A stretch of DNA of 64,000 nt from positions 620,001-684,000 of the forward strand of contig NZ_MINN01000074.1 of assembly GCF_001877785.1 (NCBI RefSeq), in the 5' to 3' direction. Made by a program: the position numbers and the translations under genes. Of this stretch, positions 48,534 through 57,982 are shown piece after piece. Under the pieces are notes generated by a model. The model was not told where the DNA came from, did no database searches, and worked only from the letters and a program-made list of their open reading frames with translations. The DNA is from Rossellomorea aquimaris (GTDB taxonomy: Bacteria; Bacillota; Bacilli; Bacillales; Bacillaceae_B). Position 1 is the first letter of the stretch, and every line of letters starts with the position of its first letter.

Positions 48534-50341
48534 ATTTTCATATCAACTCCCGAATAGGTGATTGAATGCATCTCCCGGGTCCTCTTTTTTGATATGTCGT
48601 CCCCGTCATTCACTTTCTTGAATTTCACTGAAGTAAGTTGATAGTTCATATTTTGAAGGGATTCTTTGAGAACTGGAAAATATGAATGGGATATATCACT
48701 TATTTCTTCGTTTTCATTCCATATTGACAGTGAGATGATCCTATTTTGTACGTTCATATCCACAAGGGTTTCATTTAAATTTCCCAGATTAAGATAAAAT
48801 AGAACCCGGCAGTGATCACTGTCTATCCTGCCTTTTTCCTTTTCCCTTCCCGTCCACTGTACAGTAATATCTGTCTGTCGTCCGTATAAATTGAGAGGGA
48901 ACTGTTGGACGATATTCAAGACAGAGGACTGATCCCATGACATTAATGCCGGATGGTTCATTTTATGAACAAGCTTTTCTGCAAGTTCCCGTATTTCAAG
49001 TCCGGGGTTCTGAAGGATCAGCCTGATCAGTTTCTCTTTAAGAGTAGGTAAATCAGAAGCCTGAGCACTATACTGGCTATGGAGCTGTGATTCAAAATTC
49101 AAACCGAGAGTGCGGATCATCCCTTTCAATGCGCGACCTAATTCCTCACCCTTCAGGCTTGACAACAATTCTGCTTCAATCCCGGCACTTAACATATTAA
49201 AAACCTTTCCTTCATTAGAAAGGGGAATATTCTTATTCCACTTGGCATAGAGGACAGAATAATTCTTGTCCAGGACCTGGAGGTCGGAATCTCTCATTAA
49301 CTCTATTAAATTGCCCAGGATCCTCCCAAGTGCCCCTTCATTTAAGCCAGGGGATGCCTGCTTGAAGATGTTGTTCAACACCGAGTCAATCATGGCCTTA
49401 TTTGCCTTGCCTCCGCCGCCGATTTCCTCACCTGATTTAGATGTCACAAATTCGATATCCTGGCGTGACTCCGGGCGGGAAATAAGCTTCCTCATACTGC
49501 CCATTAAATCAAGAAGTTGTTTAAGTGTTGTCCCGTTTTTATGAAGTGAGTCGGAAAGTGCATCCTTCAACCCTGCATTCATATTTTGAAAGGTGGTACC
49601 CTTTGGCAGGATGCCCAGAGATCTTAACAGTTCAAAATTCGCATGCCTTTGGGAAAAAGGTTCAGACTGATCCAGGGCATTCCCCATTGCTTTAATCGTC
49701 ATTTGCTTGGCCAAATGGAGCCCCAGCGGGTTTTGGACCTTCCTGATCAGGTCCAGAGTATCTTGAGCAGACCCCAGGGCTGTCAGGCGCTCTTTAAGAC
49801 TGCTCAGGAGCCCGCTGAATGTATCCTGGCCCTTTCCTGCCTCCAGGGATAACAGCACGTTTTCTGACAAGGGGAGGTTTGCTTTCAGCATATGGATCAA
49901 TACAGGAAGCCGTATATGCAGGTTTCCGCCATTGATTTTCTCTGCAGTGAACTTAATCAATTCGCCTGTGATCGGAATATCATTATCAATCAAACTGCTG
50001 ACCGAATTTAGAAGTATCTTATCAGCAGTCTGATAATGAAATTGACGGATCAACGCTTGAGCCGCTTCCATGCTGTCTTTCTTCCCGGAAATTTTCTGAA
50101 TGACACTCAGGCTCAACACATCCCCGGCATTTTGCACCCTCATCCAATACTCCTTACCTGCCTCTAAAGGGGCATCCAGCTTCGCAATGAATTTCCTGCC
50201 TGCAGCCGACACCTCCGCCATTCCTTCACCAATATACTTTCGTACAGTAACATGAAGGATTCTTCCATTTTGCATAGAAAAAGGTTCACTAATAATCTTG
50301 GGTGAAGCTTGAGAATTGTGTGCACCGTGAATATCATTCAT
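48530..50341 (-). CDS. ylqG: FliK-like protein YlqG of unknown function
   Basis: 603 residues. The N-terminal 75 residues look like a small beta domain (GRILHVTVRKYIGEGMAEVSAAGRKFIAKLDAPLEAGKEYWMRVQNAGDVLSLSVIQ); the middle is helical and variable; the last 110 residues resemble a Flg_hook/FliK C-terminal domain (LGNLNETLVDMNVQNRIISLSIWNENEEISDISHSYFPVLKESLQNMNYQLTSVKFKKV). Coupled to ylqH, so the pair mirrors FliK and FlhB outside the flagellar operon. Homology to FliK is by pattern and context, not by search. Confidence 0.75.
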   Translation of the reverse strand: MNDIHGAHNSQASPKIISEPFSMQNGRILHVTVRKYIGEGMAEVSAAGRKFIAKLDAPLEAGKEYWMRVQNAGDVLSLSVIQKISGKKDSMEAAQALIRQFHYQTADKILLNSVSSLIDNDIPITGELIKFTAEKINGGNLHIRLPVLIHMLKANLPLSENVLLSLEAGKGQDTFSGLLSSLKERLTALGSAQDTLDLIRKVQNPLGLHLAKQMTIKAMGNALDQSEPFSQRHANFELLRSLGILPKGTTFQNMNAGLKDALSDSLHKNGTTLKQLLDLMGSMRKLISRPESRQDIEFVTSKSGEEIGGGGKANKAMIDSVLNNIFKQASPGLNEGALGRILGNLIELMRDSDLQVLDKNYSVLYAKWNKNIPLSNEGKVFNMLSAGIEAELLSSLKGEELGRALKGMIRTLGLNFESQLHSQYSAQASDLPTLKEKLIRLILQNPGLEIRELAEKLVHKMNHPALMSWDQSSVLNIVQQFPLNLYGRQTDITVQWTGREKEKGRIDSDHCRVLFYLNLGNLNETLVDMNVQNRIISLSIWNENEEISDISHSYFPVLKESLQNMNYQLTSVKFKKVNDGDDISKKRTREMHSITYSGVDMKI

Positions 50342-50354
50342 TATTATTACTCCC

Positions 50355-51134
50355 TTATCCTTTTAGATCATAATCCTTTACAGGAGCAAAGCTTCTTCTG
50401 TGTATTGGGGTAATCCCTCTCAAATTCAGACCTTCTAAGTGCTCCCTTGTACCGTAACCGGCGTTTTGATCAAATCCATAACCCGGATATTGCACGGCAT
50501 ATTCTTTCATCAGGTTGTCACGGGTAACTTTGGCAATGACTGAAGCTGCAGCAATCGAAATGCTCTTAGAATCACCCTTGATGATTGATTCCTGCGGGTA
50601 TGGAGTCTGAAGTTTCATCGCATCGATCAAAAGAAAATCAGGGTTGCAATCAAGGTTTGAAATGGCCAGAAGCATTGCTTTCTTTGTCGCTTCATAAATA
50701 TTAATTATATCTATCTCCCCGGCCTCGATCATCCCGATTCCAATGGAATGGGCTTTTTCCTGAATTACCTTGAAGTATTCGTCCCGTTTTGCTTCAGACA
50801 GCTTTTTACTGTCATTTAAACCTGCAAGATAAAAGTCGGGGTGCAATATAACAGCCGCGGCAACTACCGGCCCTGCCAACGGGCCCCTGCCAACTTCGTC
50901 TATACCGGCCACAAGCGAAAACCCTTCCTTATAAAGCTTCTTTTCAAAAAATGTCAGCTTTGCAAAGTCTTCCTTTTCCTTTTTCAGCTTTTGCAGTTTA
51001 CGATTGTGGCTTTCTATTATTCTTTGTACACCTTTTCTATTGTCACTATGTAATTGTTCAATAAGCGGATCATTTTCTGCTATATCTTCCATCAGGGTCT
51101 TGATTTCATTTATTGTCATATTGCTAATATCCAA
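50355..51134 (-). CDS. rnhB: ribonuclease HII
   Basis: Cuts RNA in RNA-DNA hybrids and at single ribonucleotides in DNA. 259 residues: catalytic D79 and E80 in AGIDEVGRGPLAGPVV, LNDSKKLSEAKRDEYF, D171 in FLLIDAMKL, and the C-terminal YGFDQNAGYGTREHLEGL...PIHRRSFAPV. Start TTG 51132-51134 with AAGGAG 9 bases upstream; ATG 51117-51119 is the alternative. The longer N-terminus (about 70 residues before the catalytic core) is typical of Bacillus RnhB. Confidence 0.96.
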   Translation of the reverse strand: MDISNMTINEIKTLMEDIAENDPLIEQLHSDNRKGVQRIIESHNRKLQKLKKEKEDFAKLTFFEKKLYKEGFSLVAGIDEVGRGPLAGPVVAAAVILHPDFYLAGLNDSKKLSEAKRDEYFKVIQEKAHSIGIGMIEAGEIDIINIYEATKKAMLLAISNLDCNPDFLLIDAMKLQTPYPQESIIKGDSKSISIAAASVIAKVTRDNLMKEYAVQYPGYGFDQNAGYGTREHLEGLNLRGITPIHRRSFAPVKDYDLKG

Positions 51135-51171
51135 TGGGCCGTTCTCCTTTTCTTAATATCGGATCATTGTC

Positions 51172-51223
51172 AAAAAAATAAAGAGGCTTCCAAAAAGAGC
51201 ATTCACCTCTTTAAAGAGCCTCT
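51172..51223 (-). terminator. intrinsic terminator after rbgA
   Basis: Outer stem AGAGGCT/AGCCTCT and inner stem AAAGAG/CTCTTT, then TTATTTTTTT on the minus strand, starting a few bases after the rbgA stop. Confidence 0.8.
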
Positions 51224-51228
51224 GTCTA

Positions 51229-52095
51229 TTATATATCGTCACTTTCCAATTCTTCAATCATATCAAACGTCATCGGGCCAAGCTGAACATTCCTAATATC
51301 CCGGATGATGACTTCCGACGTCTTGTCATAGTTCACTTCTCCTCCGGCCATCAGGCATCCGCGCTTCTTGCCGACTGCATCGAACTTTGCGAGAACCTCT
51401 TCCGGTATCTCATCAAGACTGTAGCGCTCCTTCAGCCGATCGGGATAATGGGTCTCCAGAAACTTCAATCCGAATAAAGCGATATCCTGCAAATTCAATA
51501 TCGTATCTTTTATTGCACCTGTAAGAGCAAGTTTATACCCTACTCTTTCATCTTCGAATTTCGGCCACAATATTCCGGGAGTATCCAGGAGTTCAAGTTC
51601 CTTCCCCACTTTAATCCACTGCTGGGCTTTCGTCACCCCCGGAGTATTACCGGTCTTGGCAATATTCTTTTTCGCCAGACGGTTGATTAAAGTTGATTTA
51701 CCGACATTGGGAATGCCGACAATCATTGCCCTTATGGCACGCGGTCTCATTCCCCGGGATTTCATGCGGTCAAACTTTTCTTTAAGGATATCTTTCGCTG
51801 ACTGGACAATAGAATGAAGTCCCTTACCGCCCTGTGCGTTGACAGCAAGCGCTTTAATACCCTGTTCCTCAAAGTATGTAATCCACTGATCGGTTTTCAC
51901 TGGGTCGGCCATATCCGCTTTATTAAGCAGGACCAGGCGGGGCTTCTGACCTATGATTTCTTCAATCATGGGGTTCCTCGATGATAAAGGGATACGTGCA
52001 TCCACAAGCTCAATGACGATGTCGACCAGCTTTAATTTTTCTGTTACCTGCCTGCGGGCTTTAGCCATATGTCCAGGAAACCACTGAATCGTCAT
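51229..52095 (-). CDS. rbgA: ribosome biogenesis GTPase RbgA (YlqF)
   Basis: Essential GTPase for late 50S subunit assembly. 288 residues with circularly permuted GTPase motifs: G4 NKAD (58-61) comes first, then G1 GIPNVGKST (127-135), and DTPG (171-174). H9 in [12 protein letters not shown], proposed to be catalytic in B. subtilis RbgA, is present, as is a C-terminal ANTAR-like RNA-binding region. Follows lepB by about 30 bases. Confidence 0.97.
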   Translation of the reverse strand: MTIQWFPGHMAKARRQVTEKLKLVDIVIELVDARIPLSSRNPMIEEIIGQKPRLVLLNKADMADPVKTDQWITYFEEQGIKALAVNAQGGKGLHSIVQSAKDILKEKFDRMKSRGMRPRAIRAMIVGIPNVGKSTLINRLAKKNIAKTGNTPGVTKAQQWIKVGKELELLDTPGILWPKFEDERVGYKLALTGAIKDTILNLQDIALFGLKFLETHYPDRLKERYSLDEIPEEVLAKFDAVGKKRGCLMAGGEVNYDKTSEVIIRDIRNVQLGPMTFDMIEELESDDI

Positions 52096-52124
52096 ATGAC
52101 CACCTCCAAACTTACTTTTTACTA

Positions 52125-52676
52125 TTATTCCACTATTCCTATATCTTTAACAGGCCAATAGATGAACTTTGTGTCGCCGATTACTTCTTCAAAAGGAACG
52201 GTGCCGATGTGACGGCTGTCCTTGCTGAATCTCCGGTTGTCACCCATTACAAAAATTTCGCCTTTCGGTACGGTTTCCCTGTCGATGATGTCCTTCAGGG
52301 AGAAATCTTCCGTCAAAGGCCCTTCGCTGACCTGATCTTTATATTCCTGCAAATATGGTTCCTCATATGCTTTGCCGTTCACATATAACGTATCATTCTT
52401 ATATTCTATTTTATCGCCTGGCAGCCCAATCACTCGTTTAATATAATCCTTGTGCTCGGGTGCATGAAAAACGACGATATCGAATCGATCAGGATTGCCA
52501 AGCTTGTTGACGATCATCCTGTCCCCATTTTCCAGAGTAGGTGTCATAGATAAACCGTCCACCACGATTGGTGCAAACAAAAAGTATCTGATAATAGCAG
52601 CCAGTCCAACCGCAATCAAGAGGGCTTTCATCCACTCCCACCACTCGTTTTTCTCTTTAGCCAACACATCCACCAC
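52125..52676 (-). CDS. lepB: type I signal peptidase
   Basis: Membrane serine protease that removes signal peptides from secreted proteins. 183 residues: cytoplasmic start, one membrane helix ([27 protein letters not shown]), nucleophile S43 in DGLSMTPTL, general base K80 in [11 protein letters not shown], and [20 protein letters not shown]. Start uncertain: GTG 52674-52676, GTG 52665-52667 or TTG 52662-52664 all fit near GGGTGGTGG, the last having the best spacing. Gene symbol is generic; Bacillus uses sip names for this family. Confidence 0.93.
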   Translation of the reverse strand: MVDVLAKEKNEWWEWMKALLIAVGLAAIIRYFLFAPIVVDGLSMTPTLENGDRMIVNKLGNPDRFDIVVFHAPEHKDYIKRVIGLPGDKIEYKNDTLYVNGKAYEEPYLQEYKDQVSEGPLTEDFSLKDIIDRETVPKGEIFVMGDNRRFSKDSRHIGTVPFEEVIGDTKFIYWPVKDIGIVE

Positions 52677-52759
52677 CCAATGTAATTTCCTATCTTTTTC
52701 TATTCTACTAGAAAATCCTTTTTTTCACAGTATAAAAGGAGGAATTACTCCATTAGCCC

Positions 52760-52824
52760 CAATCCTGCTGCTGATGGATTGCAGCCGGGATCAGTCAGCA
52801 CTGGGCCCGTCACTAAAGCCCGGC
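52760..52824 (-). other. structured intergenic element between rplS and lepB
   Basis: The minus strand can form two stems in a row: GCCGGG...CCCGGC around a 29-base loop that includes CAGT/ACTG, and CAATCC...GGATTG around a 10-base loop. It follows the rplS terminator and precedes lepB. No match to a known leader was recognised. Confidence 0.35.
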
Positions 52825-52857
52825 AGCGTCATCCCTTTAGAGAAGAATGGTTTAAAC

Positions 52858-52891
52858 AAGAAGAAAAGGAGCTTGTCTCCAAGCTCCTTTT
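52858..52891 (-). terminator. intrinsic terminator after rplS
   Basis: Perfect 12-bp stem AAAAGGAGCTTG/CAAGCTCCTTTT with a 4-base loop followed by CTTCTTGTTT, 13 bases after the rplS stop. Confidence 0.85.
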
Positions 52892-52904
52892 CATACATTC
52901 TTGA

Positions 52905-53249
52905 TTATCGAATTTCTTTAATACGAGCCGCTTTACCGCGAAGGTTACGCAAGTAGTAAAGTTTCGCACGACGTACTTTACCGCGACGGATAACTTCCAA
53001 CTTAGCAATCTTAGGTGTGTGTACAGGGAAAGTACGTTCAACACCTACACCGTAAGAAATTTTACGAACAGTGAATGTTTCGCTGATACCGCCTCCGCGG
53101 CGTTTGATTACTACACCTTCGTATACCTGAATACGTTCACGAGTACCCTCAACGATGTTAACGTGTACACGTACTGTATCACCAGGACGGAAAGATGGTA
53201 GATCAGAGCGAAGCTGTTCTTTAGTAATGTCTTCGATTAATTTGTGCAT
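52905..53249 (-). CDS. rplS: 50S ribosomal protein L19
   Basis: Large-subunit protein at the subunit interface. 114 residues from ATG 53247-53249 with AAGGAG 9 bases upstream; the frame extends to a TTG at 53258 that lacks support. Conserved blocks: [33 protein letters not shown]-type [33 protein letters not shown] and [19 protein letters not shown]. Own promoter and leader upstream. Confidence 0.98.
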   Translation of the reverse strand: MHKLIEDITKEQLRSDLPSFRPGDTVRVHVNIVEGTRERIQVYEGVVIKRRGGGISETFTVRKISYGVGVERTFPVHTPKIAKLEVIRRGKVRRAKLYYLRNLRGKAARIKEIR

Positions 53250-53258
53250 CTTATTCAA

Positions 53259-53345
53259 CTCCTTCCAACAGATGTTCTTACAAAAGCGATGGATTGCAGC
53301 GGAACATCGGGATCAGTGATTTGAGGAAAAGCCCTCAAGCCACAA
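53259..53345 (-). ncRNA. probable L19-type ribosomal protein leader
   Basis: The 85-base 5' leader of rplS folds into TTGAGG/CCTCAA (loop GCTTTT) and a longer-range stem GATGTTC/GAACATC enclosing about 24 bases, just before the ribosome binding site. Position and layout fit the L19 leader family known from Bacilli, which mediates autoregulation. Assigned by eye, not by covariance model. Confidence 0.6.
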
Positions 53346-53350
53346 AGAAT

Positions 53351-53379
53351 ATATTAACATACTGGATATCAGGATGCAA
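53351..53379 (-). promoter_or_regulatory. promoter of rplS
   Basis: Minus strand TTGCAT, 17-base spacer, TAATAT with a TG extension one base before the -10. It lies right after the trmD stop, so rplS can be made independently of the upstream operon. Confidence 0.65.
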
Positions 53380-53383
53380 TAGA

Positions 53384-54121
53384 TTATCTCGACTTTTCCC
53401 ATTCCTCTATCCATTGTTTTTGTTTTTCGGATAAAGTGTGGTTTCCCAATAGGTCCGGCCTTCTTTCAAATGTCCTCCTGAAGCTTTCTTTCTCTCTCCA
53501 CTCTTCTATCAGTCGATGGTTGCCGGAAATCAGCTCAGAAGGAACTTTCATCCCCCGGAAATCAGCAGGGCGCGTGTAGTGGGGGTGCTCCAGTAGTCCG
53601 GATGAAAAAGAATCCTTCACAGGTGAATCTTCATTACCCAGGACCCCCGGGAGTAGTCTGACGACACTGTCGATGACGACCATAGCTCCCAGCTCCCCGC
53701 CTGTCAGAACATAGTCTCCGATAGAGATTTCATCGGTGACAACATGTTCCCTGATTCTTTCATCATATCCCTCATAATGCCCGCAGATGAATATCAGATG
53801 TTCTTCCTTCGCTAATTCCTCTGCTTTTGACTGGGTGTAACGCTCTCCCTGGGGACACATCAGTATGACACGGGGTTTCAATTCATTTTCACCCTTCAAG
53901 CTCTCCACCGCATCAAAAATCGGCTGTGGCTTGAGCACCATGCCTGCTCCGCCGCCATATGGATAGTCATCCACCTGACCATGTTTATTGTCGGCAAACT
54001 CCCGGAAATTGATGACATTGTACGTAACAGCCTGCTTCTCATTTGCTTTTTTCAAAATCGACTCTCCAAAAATGCCAGTGAACATTGCAGGGAAAAGTGA
54101 CAATACATCAATTTTCATCAT
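53384..54121 (-). CDS. trmD: tRNA (guanine-N1)-methyltransferase TrmD
   Basis: SPOUT-class enzyme that methylates G37 next to the anticodon to prevent frameshifting. 245 residues with the knot signatures [26 protein letters not shown] and [33 protein letters not shown]. The ATG overlaps the rimM stop; either of two adjacent ATGs may be used. Confidence 0.98.
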   Translation of the reverse strand: MMKIDVLSLFPAMFTGIFGESILKKANEKQAVTYNVINFREFADNKHGQVDDYPYGGGAGMVLKPQPIFDAVESLKGENELKPRVILMCPQGERYTQSKAEELAKEEHLIFICGHYEGYDERIREHVVTDEISIGDYVLTGGELGAMVVIDSVVRLLPGVLGNEDSPVKDSFSSGLLEHPHYTRPADFRGMKVPSELISGNHRLIEEWREKESFRRTFERRPDLLGNHTLSEKQKQWIEEWEKSR

Positions 54122-54636
54122 GAAAGAAGCCCTTCCATTGGTTCAATCACAATTAAACCTCTCTCAATATCTACTTTCTTTACCACATCTTCAATAAATG
54201 GAATCAGATGTTCTTTTCCCTTCTCACCCTTTACGACCCATACGTCGTTCGCCCCAGGACTGAGAATTTCTTTGACCAATCCCACTTCTTCACCCTGGAT
54301 GGTCGTTACTTTACACCCGATGATTTCATGGTAATAATATTCGCCTTCTTCCAGTTCCTGCAATTGATCTTCCTGAATTTTAAGAATGCCTTCTTTGAAT
54401 TGTTCTACCTGATTGATATCGTTATAACCCTCAAATGTTAAAAGGTCAAAATTCTTATGAGTCCTGTGCTTTTCAACTATCAAAGAAAGCGGTTCTTTCT
54501 TTTCAGGAAGAAAAAGATGAAGGGTGTTCCCTTTTTGATAACGTTCTTCAGGAAAGTCAGTGCTTGAGACCACTTTTACTTCTCCTTTGACACCGTGTGT
54601 ATTCACTATTTTACCTACATTAAACCAATTTTCCAT
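54118..54636 (-). CDS. rimM: ribosome maturation factor RimM
   Basis: Helps assemble the 30S head by binding S19. 172 residues: N-terminal beta-barrel [28 protein letters not shown] and C-terminal PRC-barrel ([27 protein letters not shown]...[28 protein letters not shown]). Between ylqD and trmD. Confidence 0.97.
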   Translation of the reverse strand: MENWFNVGKIVNTHGVKGEVKVVSSTDFPEERYQKGNTLHLFLPEKKEPLSLIVEKHRTHKNFDLLTFEGYNDINQVEQFKEGILKIQEDQLQELEEGEYYYHEIIGCKVTTIQGEEVGLVKEILSPGANDVWVVKGEKGKEHLIPFIEDVVKKVDIERGLIVIEPMEGLLS

Positions 54637-54653
54637 ACTACCACCTCTAGTTG

Positions 54654-55040
54654 TTACCGAATTTCTTTTATTATTCCATCTTCGATGATGATTGTTTTGG
54701 ACAGAGCAGCTTCATCCCAATTGTCACCAACTTGAATATCAATCATACCTTGAACTTCTTTCTCTTTCAATTCACTGCCGATTGGCAGGATGGCCAGCTG
54801 CTCCAGCTGAAAATCCAAAAGCTTGATCTTTTCAAGCTTTTCTTCCATTTCCTTTTGAAAATGCTGGCTAAGTTTTTGAGAAGGATATTTCTTCGCGCGT
54901 TCAATTTTTTTCCATTCAAATTGAAGTTGTTCATGTTCCCGCTTCAATTGGAACTTTTGATCTTCATACCGTTTTTGCAGGGCTTCTTTCGTACTTACGG
55001 TCAGCACTTGCTTCACGGTGATCGTATGTAAAATATTCAA
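54654..55040 (-). CDS. ylqD: YlqD family protein
   Basis: 128-residue conserved Bacillus protein of unknown role: N-terminal [48 protein letters not shown], a charged coiled coil (about 20-80), then a small beta segment ending [30 protein letters not shown] start 55038-55040 with AAGGAGGG 7 bases upstream. Encoded among ribosome and tRNA maturation genes, which suggests but does not show an RNA-related role. Confidence 0.85.
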   Translation of the reverse strand: MNILHTITVKQVLTVSTKEALQKRYEDQKFQLKREHEQLQFEWKKIERAKKYPSQKLSQHFQKEMEEKLEKIKLLDFQLEQLAILPIGSELKEKEVQGMIDIQVGDNWDEAALSKTIIIEDGIIKEIR

Positions 55041-55119
55041 CTATCGTCCCTCCTTATTTCACCCCCAGAGATGTCTTGGTGAAAAGGGCTTATTCTTAGG
55101 GAGTCTCGTTTTGGATATG

Positions 55120-55170
55120 AAAAAAGGGACTGACTTGATAAGGCTGTATGAACCTTTTTGGGTCAGTCCC
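55120..55170 (-). terminator. strong intrinsic terminator between khpA and ylqD
   Basis: Perfect 9-bp stem GGGACTGAC/GTCAGTCCC with a loop that can pair further (AAGG/CCTT), followed by TTTTTT on the minus strand. It divides what is often one operon. Confidence 0.88.
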
Positions 55171-55208
55171 CTGCTCTCCAAAGTATAGTTGAAAGCTAGT
55201 GTCAGCTG

Positions 55209-55442
55209 TTATTCAACTATCTCCAGGAAGATTTTCTTCTGTTGTGAAGATCCTGCTGCAGCGTATACCACAGTTCGAATCGATTTAGCTACTCTCCCCT
55301 GCTTCCCGATTACCTTTCCCATGTCCTCAGGATGCACGGACAACTTATAGGTTATTCCGTTTGATCCTTCTTCCATTTCGATACGGACATCTTCCGGACG
55401 GTCGACCAAGGGTTGCACAATCGTTAGAATAAGATCTTTCAT
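55209..55442 (-). CDS. khpA: KH-domain RNA-binding protein KhpA (YlqC)
   Basis: 77-residue single KH domain protein; KhpA pairs with KhpB in other Firmicutes to control cell division and RNA metabolism. The RNA-binding loop is visible in EDMGKVIGKQGRVAKSIRTVVYAAA. Twelve bases after rpsP; ribosome binding site weak, so probably coupled to rpsP. Confidence 0.93.
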   Translation of the reverse strand: MKDLILTIVQPLVDRPEDVRIEMEEGSNGITYKLSVHPEDMGKVIGKQGRVAKSIRTVVYAAAGSSQQKKIFLEIVE

Positions 55443-55454
55443 CGATTTGATCGA

Positions 55455-55841
<387 letters not shown>

Positions 55842-55845
55842 TTAC

Positions 55846-57189
55846 CTACATAAAAGGGAATTTCATTCCTTTTTTCTTACCTTTGCCCTGCATGCCGCTC
55901 ATTTGTTTCATCATTTTTTTCATGTCTTCAAACTGCTTCAAAAGACGGTTTACTTCCTGTATGGATGTGCCGCTTCCTTTGGCAATCCGTTTGCGGCGGC
56001 TTGCATTGATTGTTTCAGGATGAATCTTTTCATTCTTAGTCATCGATTGAATGATCGCTTCAACATGACTGATCTGCTTTTCATCGACCTGCAGCTTGTC
56101 CAGGCCTTTCATCTTGTTCGCTCCCGGCATCATTTTCAATAATTCATCGAGAGGCCCCATTTGTCTTACCTGTCCCAGCTGGTCAAGGAAATCATCAAAT
56201 GTGAAAGACATGGTGCGCATCTTTTGTTCCAGTTCTTTGGCTTTTTCTTCATCGACATTCGCTTGTGCCTTTTCGATAAGGGAAAGGACATCACCCATGC
56301 CGAGGATCCTCGAAGCCATCCGTTCCGGGTGGAAAGGTTCAAGTGCATCCATCTTCTCACCCATACCGACGAACTTGATCGGTTTTTGCGTGACTGAACG
56401 GATCGATAAAGCCGCCCCGCCCCGTGTGTCACCATCTAGCTTGGTCAATACGACCCCGCTTATGCCAAGTGCATCGTCGAAGCTTTGTGCAACATTGACA
56501 GCATCCTGACCTGTCATCGCATCGACAACGAGGAAAATCTCATCCGGGTTTGAAAGTTCCTTGATCTCTTTCAATTCTCCCATCAGGTCTTCGTCAATAT
56601 GCAGCCGGCCTGCGGTATCAATGAGTACATAATCATGATGCTCTTCTTTTGCTTTCTCGATTGCCTGCTTCGCAATTTCAACCGGACTCACTTGATCTCC
56701 CAGCGAGAAGACAGGAAGGCTTAACTGCTTTCCAACTGTCTCCAGCTGTTTGATGGCAGCCGGCCTGTATATGTCTGCCGCTACGAGCAGCGGTTTTCGA
56801 TTATGTTTCTTCCGGAGCAGGTTCGCAAGTTTTCCTGTGGTGGTCGTTTTACCGGCACCCTGGAGACCTACCATCATGATGACGGTAGGAGGCCTCTTGG
56901 CTACGGCAATCTGACTCTGTTCACCGCCCATTAATTCAGTAAGCTCTTCCTGAACCACCTTGATGACCTGCTGCCCGGGCGTAAGGCTTTTCATGACTTC
57001 CTGGCCGACAGCCCGTTCGCTTACTTTCTTAACGAATTGCTTAACCACTTTAAAATTAACGTCCGCTTCGAGAAGCGCAAGACGAACTTCACGCATCATT
57101 TCTTTTACGTCCGCTTCAGAAATCTTTCCTTTTCCGCGGATTTTTTGAATTGTACCTTGCAGTCGGTCGGCTAAACCTTCAAATGCCAT
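55846..57189 (-). CDS. ffh: signal recognition particle protein Ffh
   Basis: SRP54 GTPase that brings ribosome-nascent chains to FtsY. 447 residues: N domain, G domain with GLQGAGKTTTTGKLA, DTAGRLHIDEDLMGELKEIK and LTKLDGDTRGGAALS, then the methionine-rich M domain (KMMKQMSGMQGKGKKKGMKFPFM at the end; RRKRIAKGSGTSIQEVNRLL binds SRP RNA). Coupled in order with ylxM; its partner ftsY is only 1 kb upstream. Confidence 0.98.
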   Translation of the reverse strand: MAFEGLADRLQGTIQKIRGKGKISEADVKEMMREVRLALLEADVNFKVVKQFVKKVSERAVGQEVMKSLTPGQQVIKVVQEELTELMGGEQSQIAVAKRPPTVIMMVGLQGAGKTTTTGKLANLLRKKHNRKPLLVAADIYRPAAIKQLETVGKQLSLPVFSLGDQVSPVEIAKQAIEKAKEEHHDYVLIDTAGRLHIDEDLMGELKEIKELSNPDEIFLVVDAMTGQDAVNVAQSFDDALGISGVVLTKLDGDTRGGAALSIRSVTQKPIKFVGMGEKMDALEPFHPERMASRILGMGDVLSLIEKAQANVDEEKAKELEQKMRTMSFTFDDFLDQLGQVRQMGPLDELLKMMPGANKMKGLDKLQVDEKQISHVEAIIQSMTKNEKIHPETINASRRKRIAKGSGTSIQEVNRLLKQFEDMKKMMKQMSGMQGKGKKKGMKFPFM

Positions 57190-57201
57190 TCATGCCGCCT
57201 C

Positions 57202-57534
57202 CTAATCCAATATTTCAAGATCATCAATGAGTTTCATACAGACAGAAGAATCGATTGATGGGTCTTCTATGCTTTTTCTTAATTGAGCAAGAATCTCGTT
57301 GCGTTCTTGAAATTTCTTAAATAATAAAAGCTTTTCTTCATATTCCTCAAGCATTGCCTCTGTACGTTTGATGTTGTCATAGACAGCTTGTCTTGAAACC
57401 TCGTATTCTTCAGCAATCTCACCCAGTGAGAAATCGTCCAGGTAATAGAGGGACATGTAGCTTCTTTGCTTTGGGGTTAACAAAGATTGATAAAAGTCGT
57501 AGAGATAGTTCATTCTCGTTGTTTTCTCTAACAC
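57202..57534 (-). CDS. ylxM: YlxM/p13-like DNA-binding protein
   Basis: 110-residue protein with a sigma-70 region 4-like helix-turn-helix: [47 protein letters not shown]. Family members sit upstream of ffh in Firmicutes and are thought to influence SRP components. GTG start 57532-57534 with AAGGAGG 6 bases upstream. Confidence 0.92.
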   Translation of the reverse strand: MLEKTTRMNYLYDFYQSLLTPKQRSYMSLYYLDDFSLGEIAEEYEVSRQAVYDNIKRTEAMLEEYEEKLLLFKKFQERNEILAQLRKSIEDPSIDSSVCMKLIDDLEILD

Positions 57535-57573
57535 AATATCCCTCCTTGTTAAGTGAAAAACCTTTACATATGA

Positions 57574-57602
57574 AGAATACAGATTCTACGCGTTTTTGTC
57601 AA
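57574..57602 (-). promoter_or_regulatory. sigma-A promoter of ylxM-ffh-rpsP-khpA
   Basis: Minus strand TTGACA (perfect -35), 17-base spacer, TATTCT (4 of 6), about 40 bases before ylxM. Confidence 0.75.
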
Positions 57603-57731
57603 GGTTTCGTACTATATTTTTGAATTGTTTTATATAAATTAGTCATCTAAAGACCGCTATCGATTTCCGTGCAAGACGTTGCTTTCCGCGGGCAGCCAGT
57701 GAGCCTCCTCATCAAGCCTGCGGGGTCTCAC

Positions 57732-57857
57732 CTGTCCAGCTCCGGCGGCTAGAGACTCGAGACATAAGCCTTGCCATCCAAAAAGGCAAAACCCCGCCTT
57801 TCCGGATGCCCTGTCTTATGCTTGTCGTCTCTGAACGAGCCGCCTCCGCTTTTCTAG
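57732..57857. repeat. inner hairpin unit 0 (diverged)
   Basis: 126-base diverged unit of the inner tandem, starting CTGTCCAGCTCCGGCGGC. Its halves are inverted (ATAAG...CTTAT; AAGGC...GCCTT), so it forms a long stem. Confidence 0.75.
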
Positions 57858-57982
57858 CTGTCCAGCTGCAGGGCTTAGAGGCACATGACATAAGTCAAAC
57901 CGACCAAGAAGGCAAAGGACGCCTTCGTGGCCGATTCGTCTTATGCCACACGCCTCTGAGCGAAGCCCTTCCGCTTTTCTAG
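57858..57982. repeat. inner hairpin unit 1
   Basis: 125-base unit from CTGTCCAGCTGCAGGG to CTTTTCTAG. Internal arms GGGCTTAGAGGC/GCCTCTGAGCGAAGCCC, CATAAG/CTTATG and CCGACCAAGAAGGC/GCCTTCGTGGCCG give one long hairpin. Confidence 0.9.
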
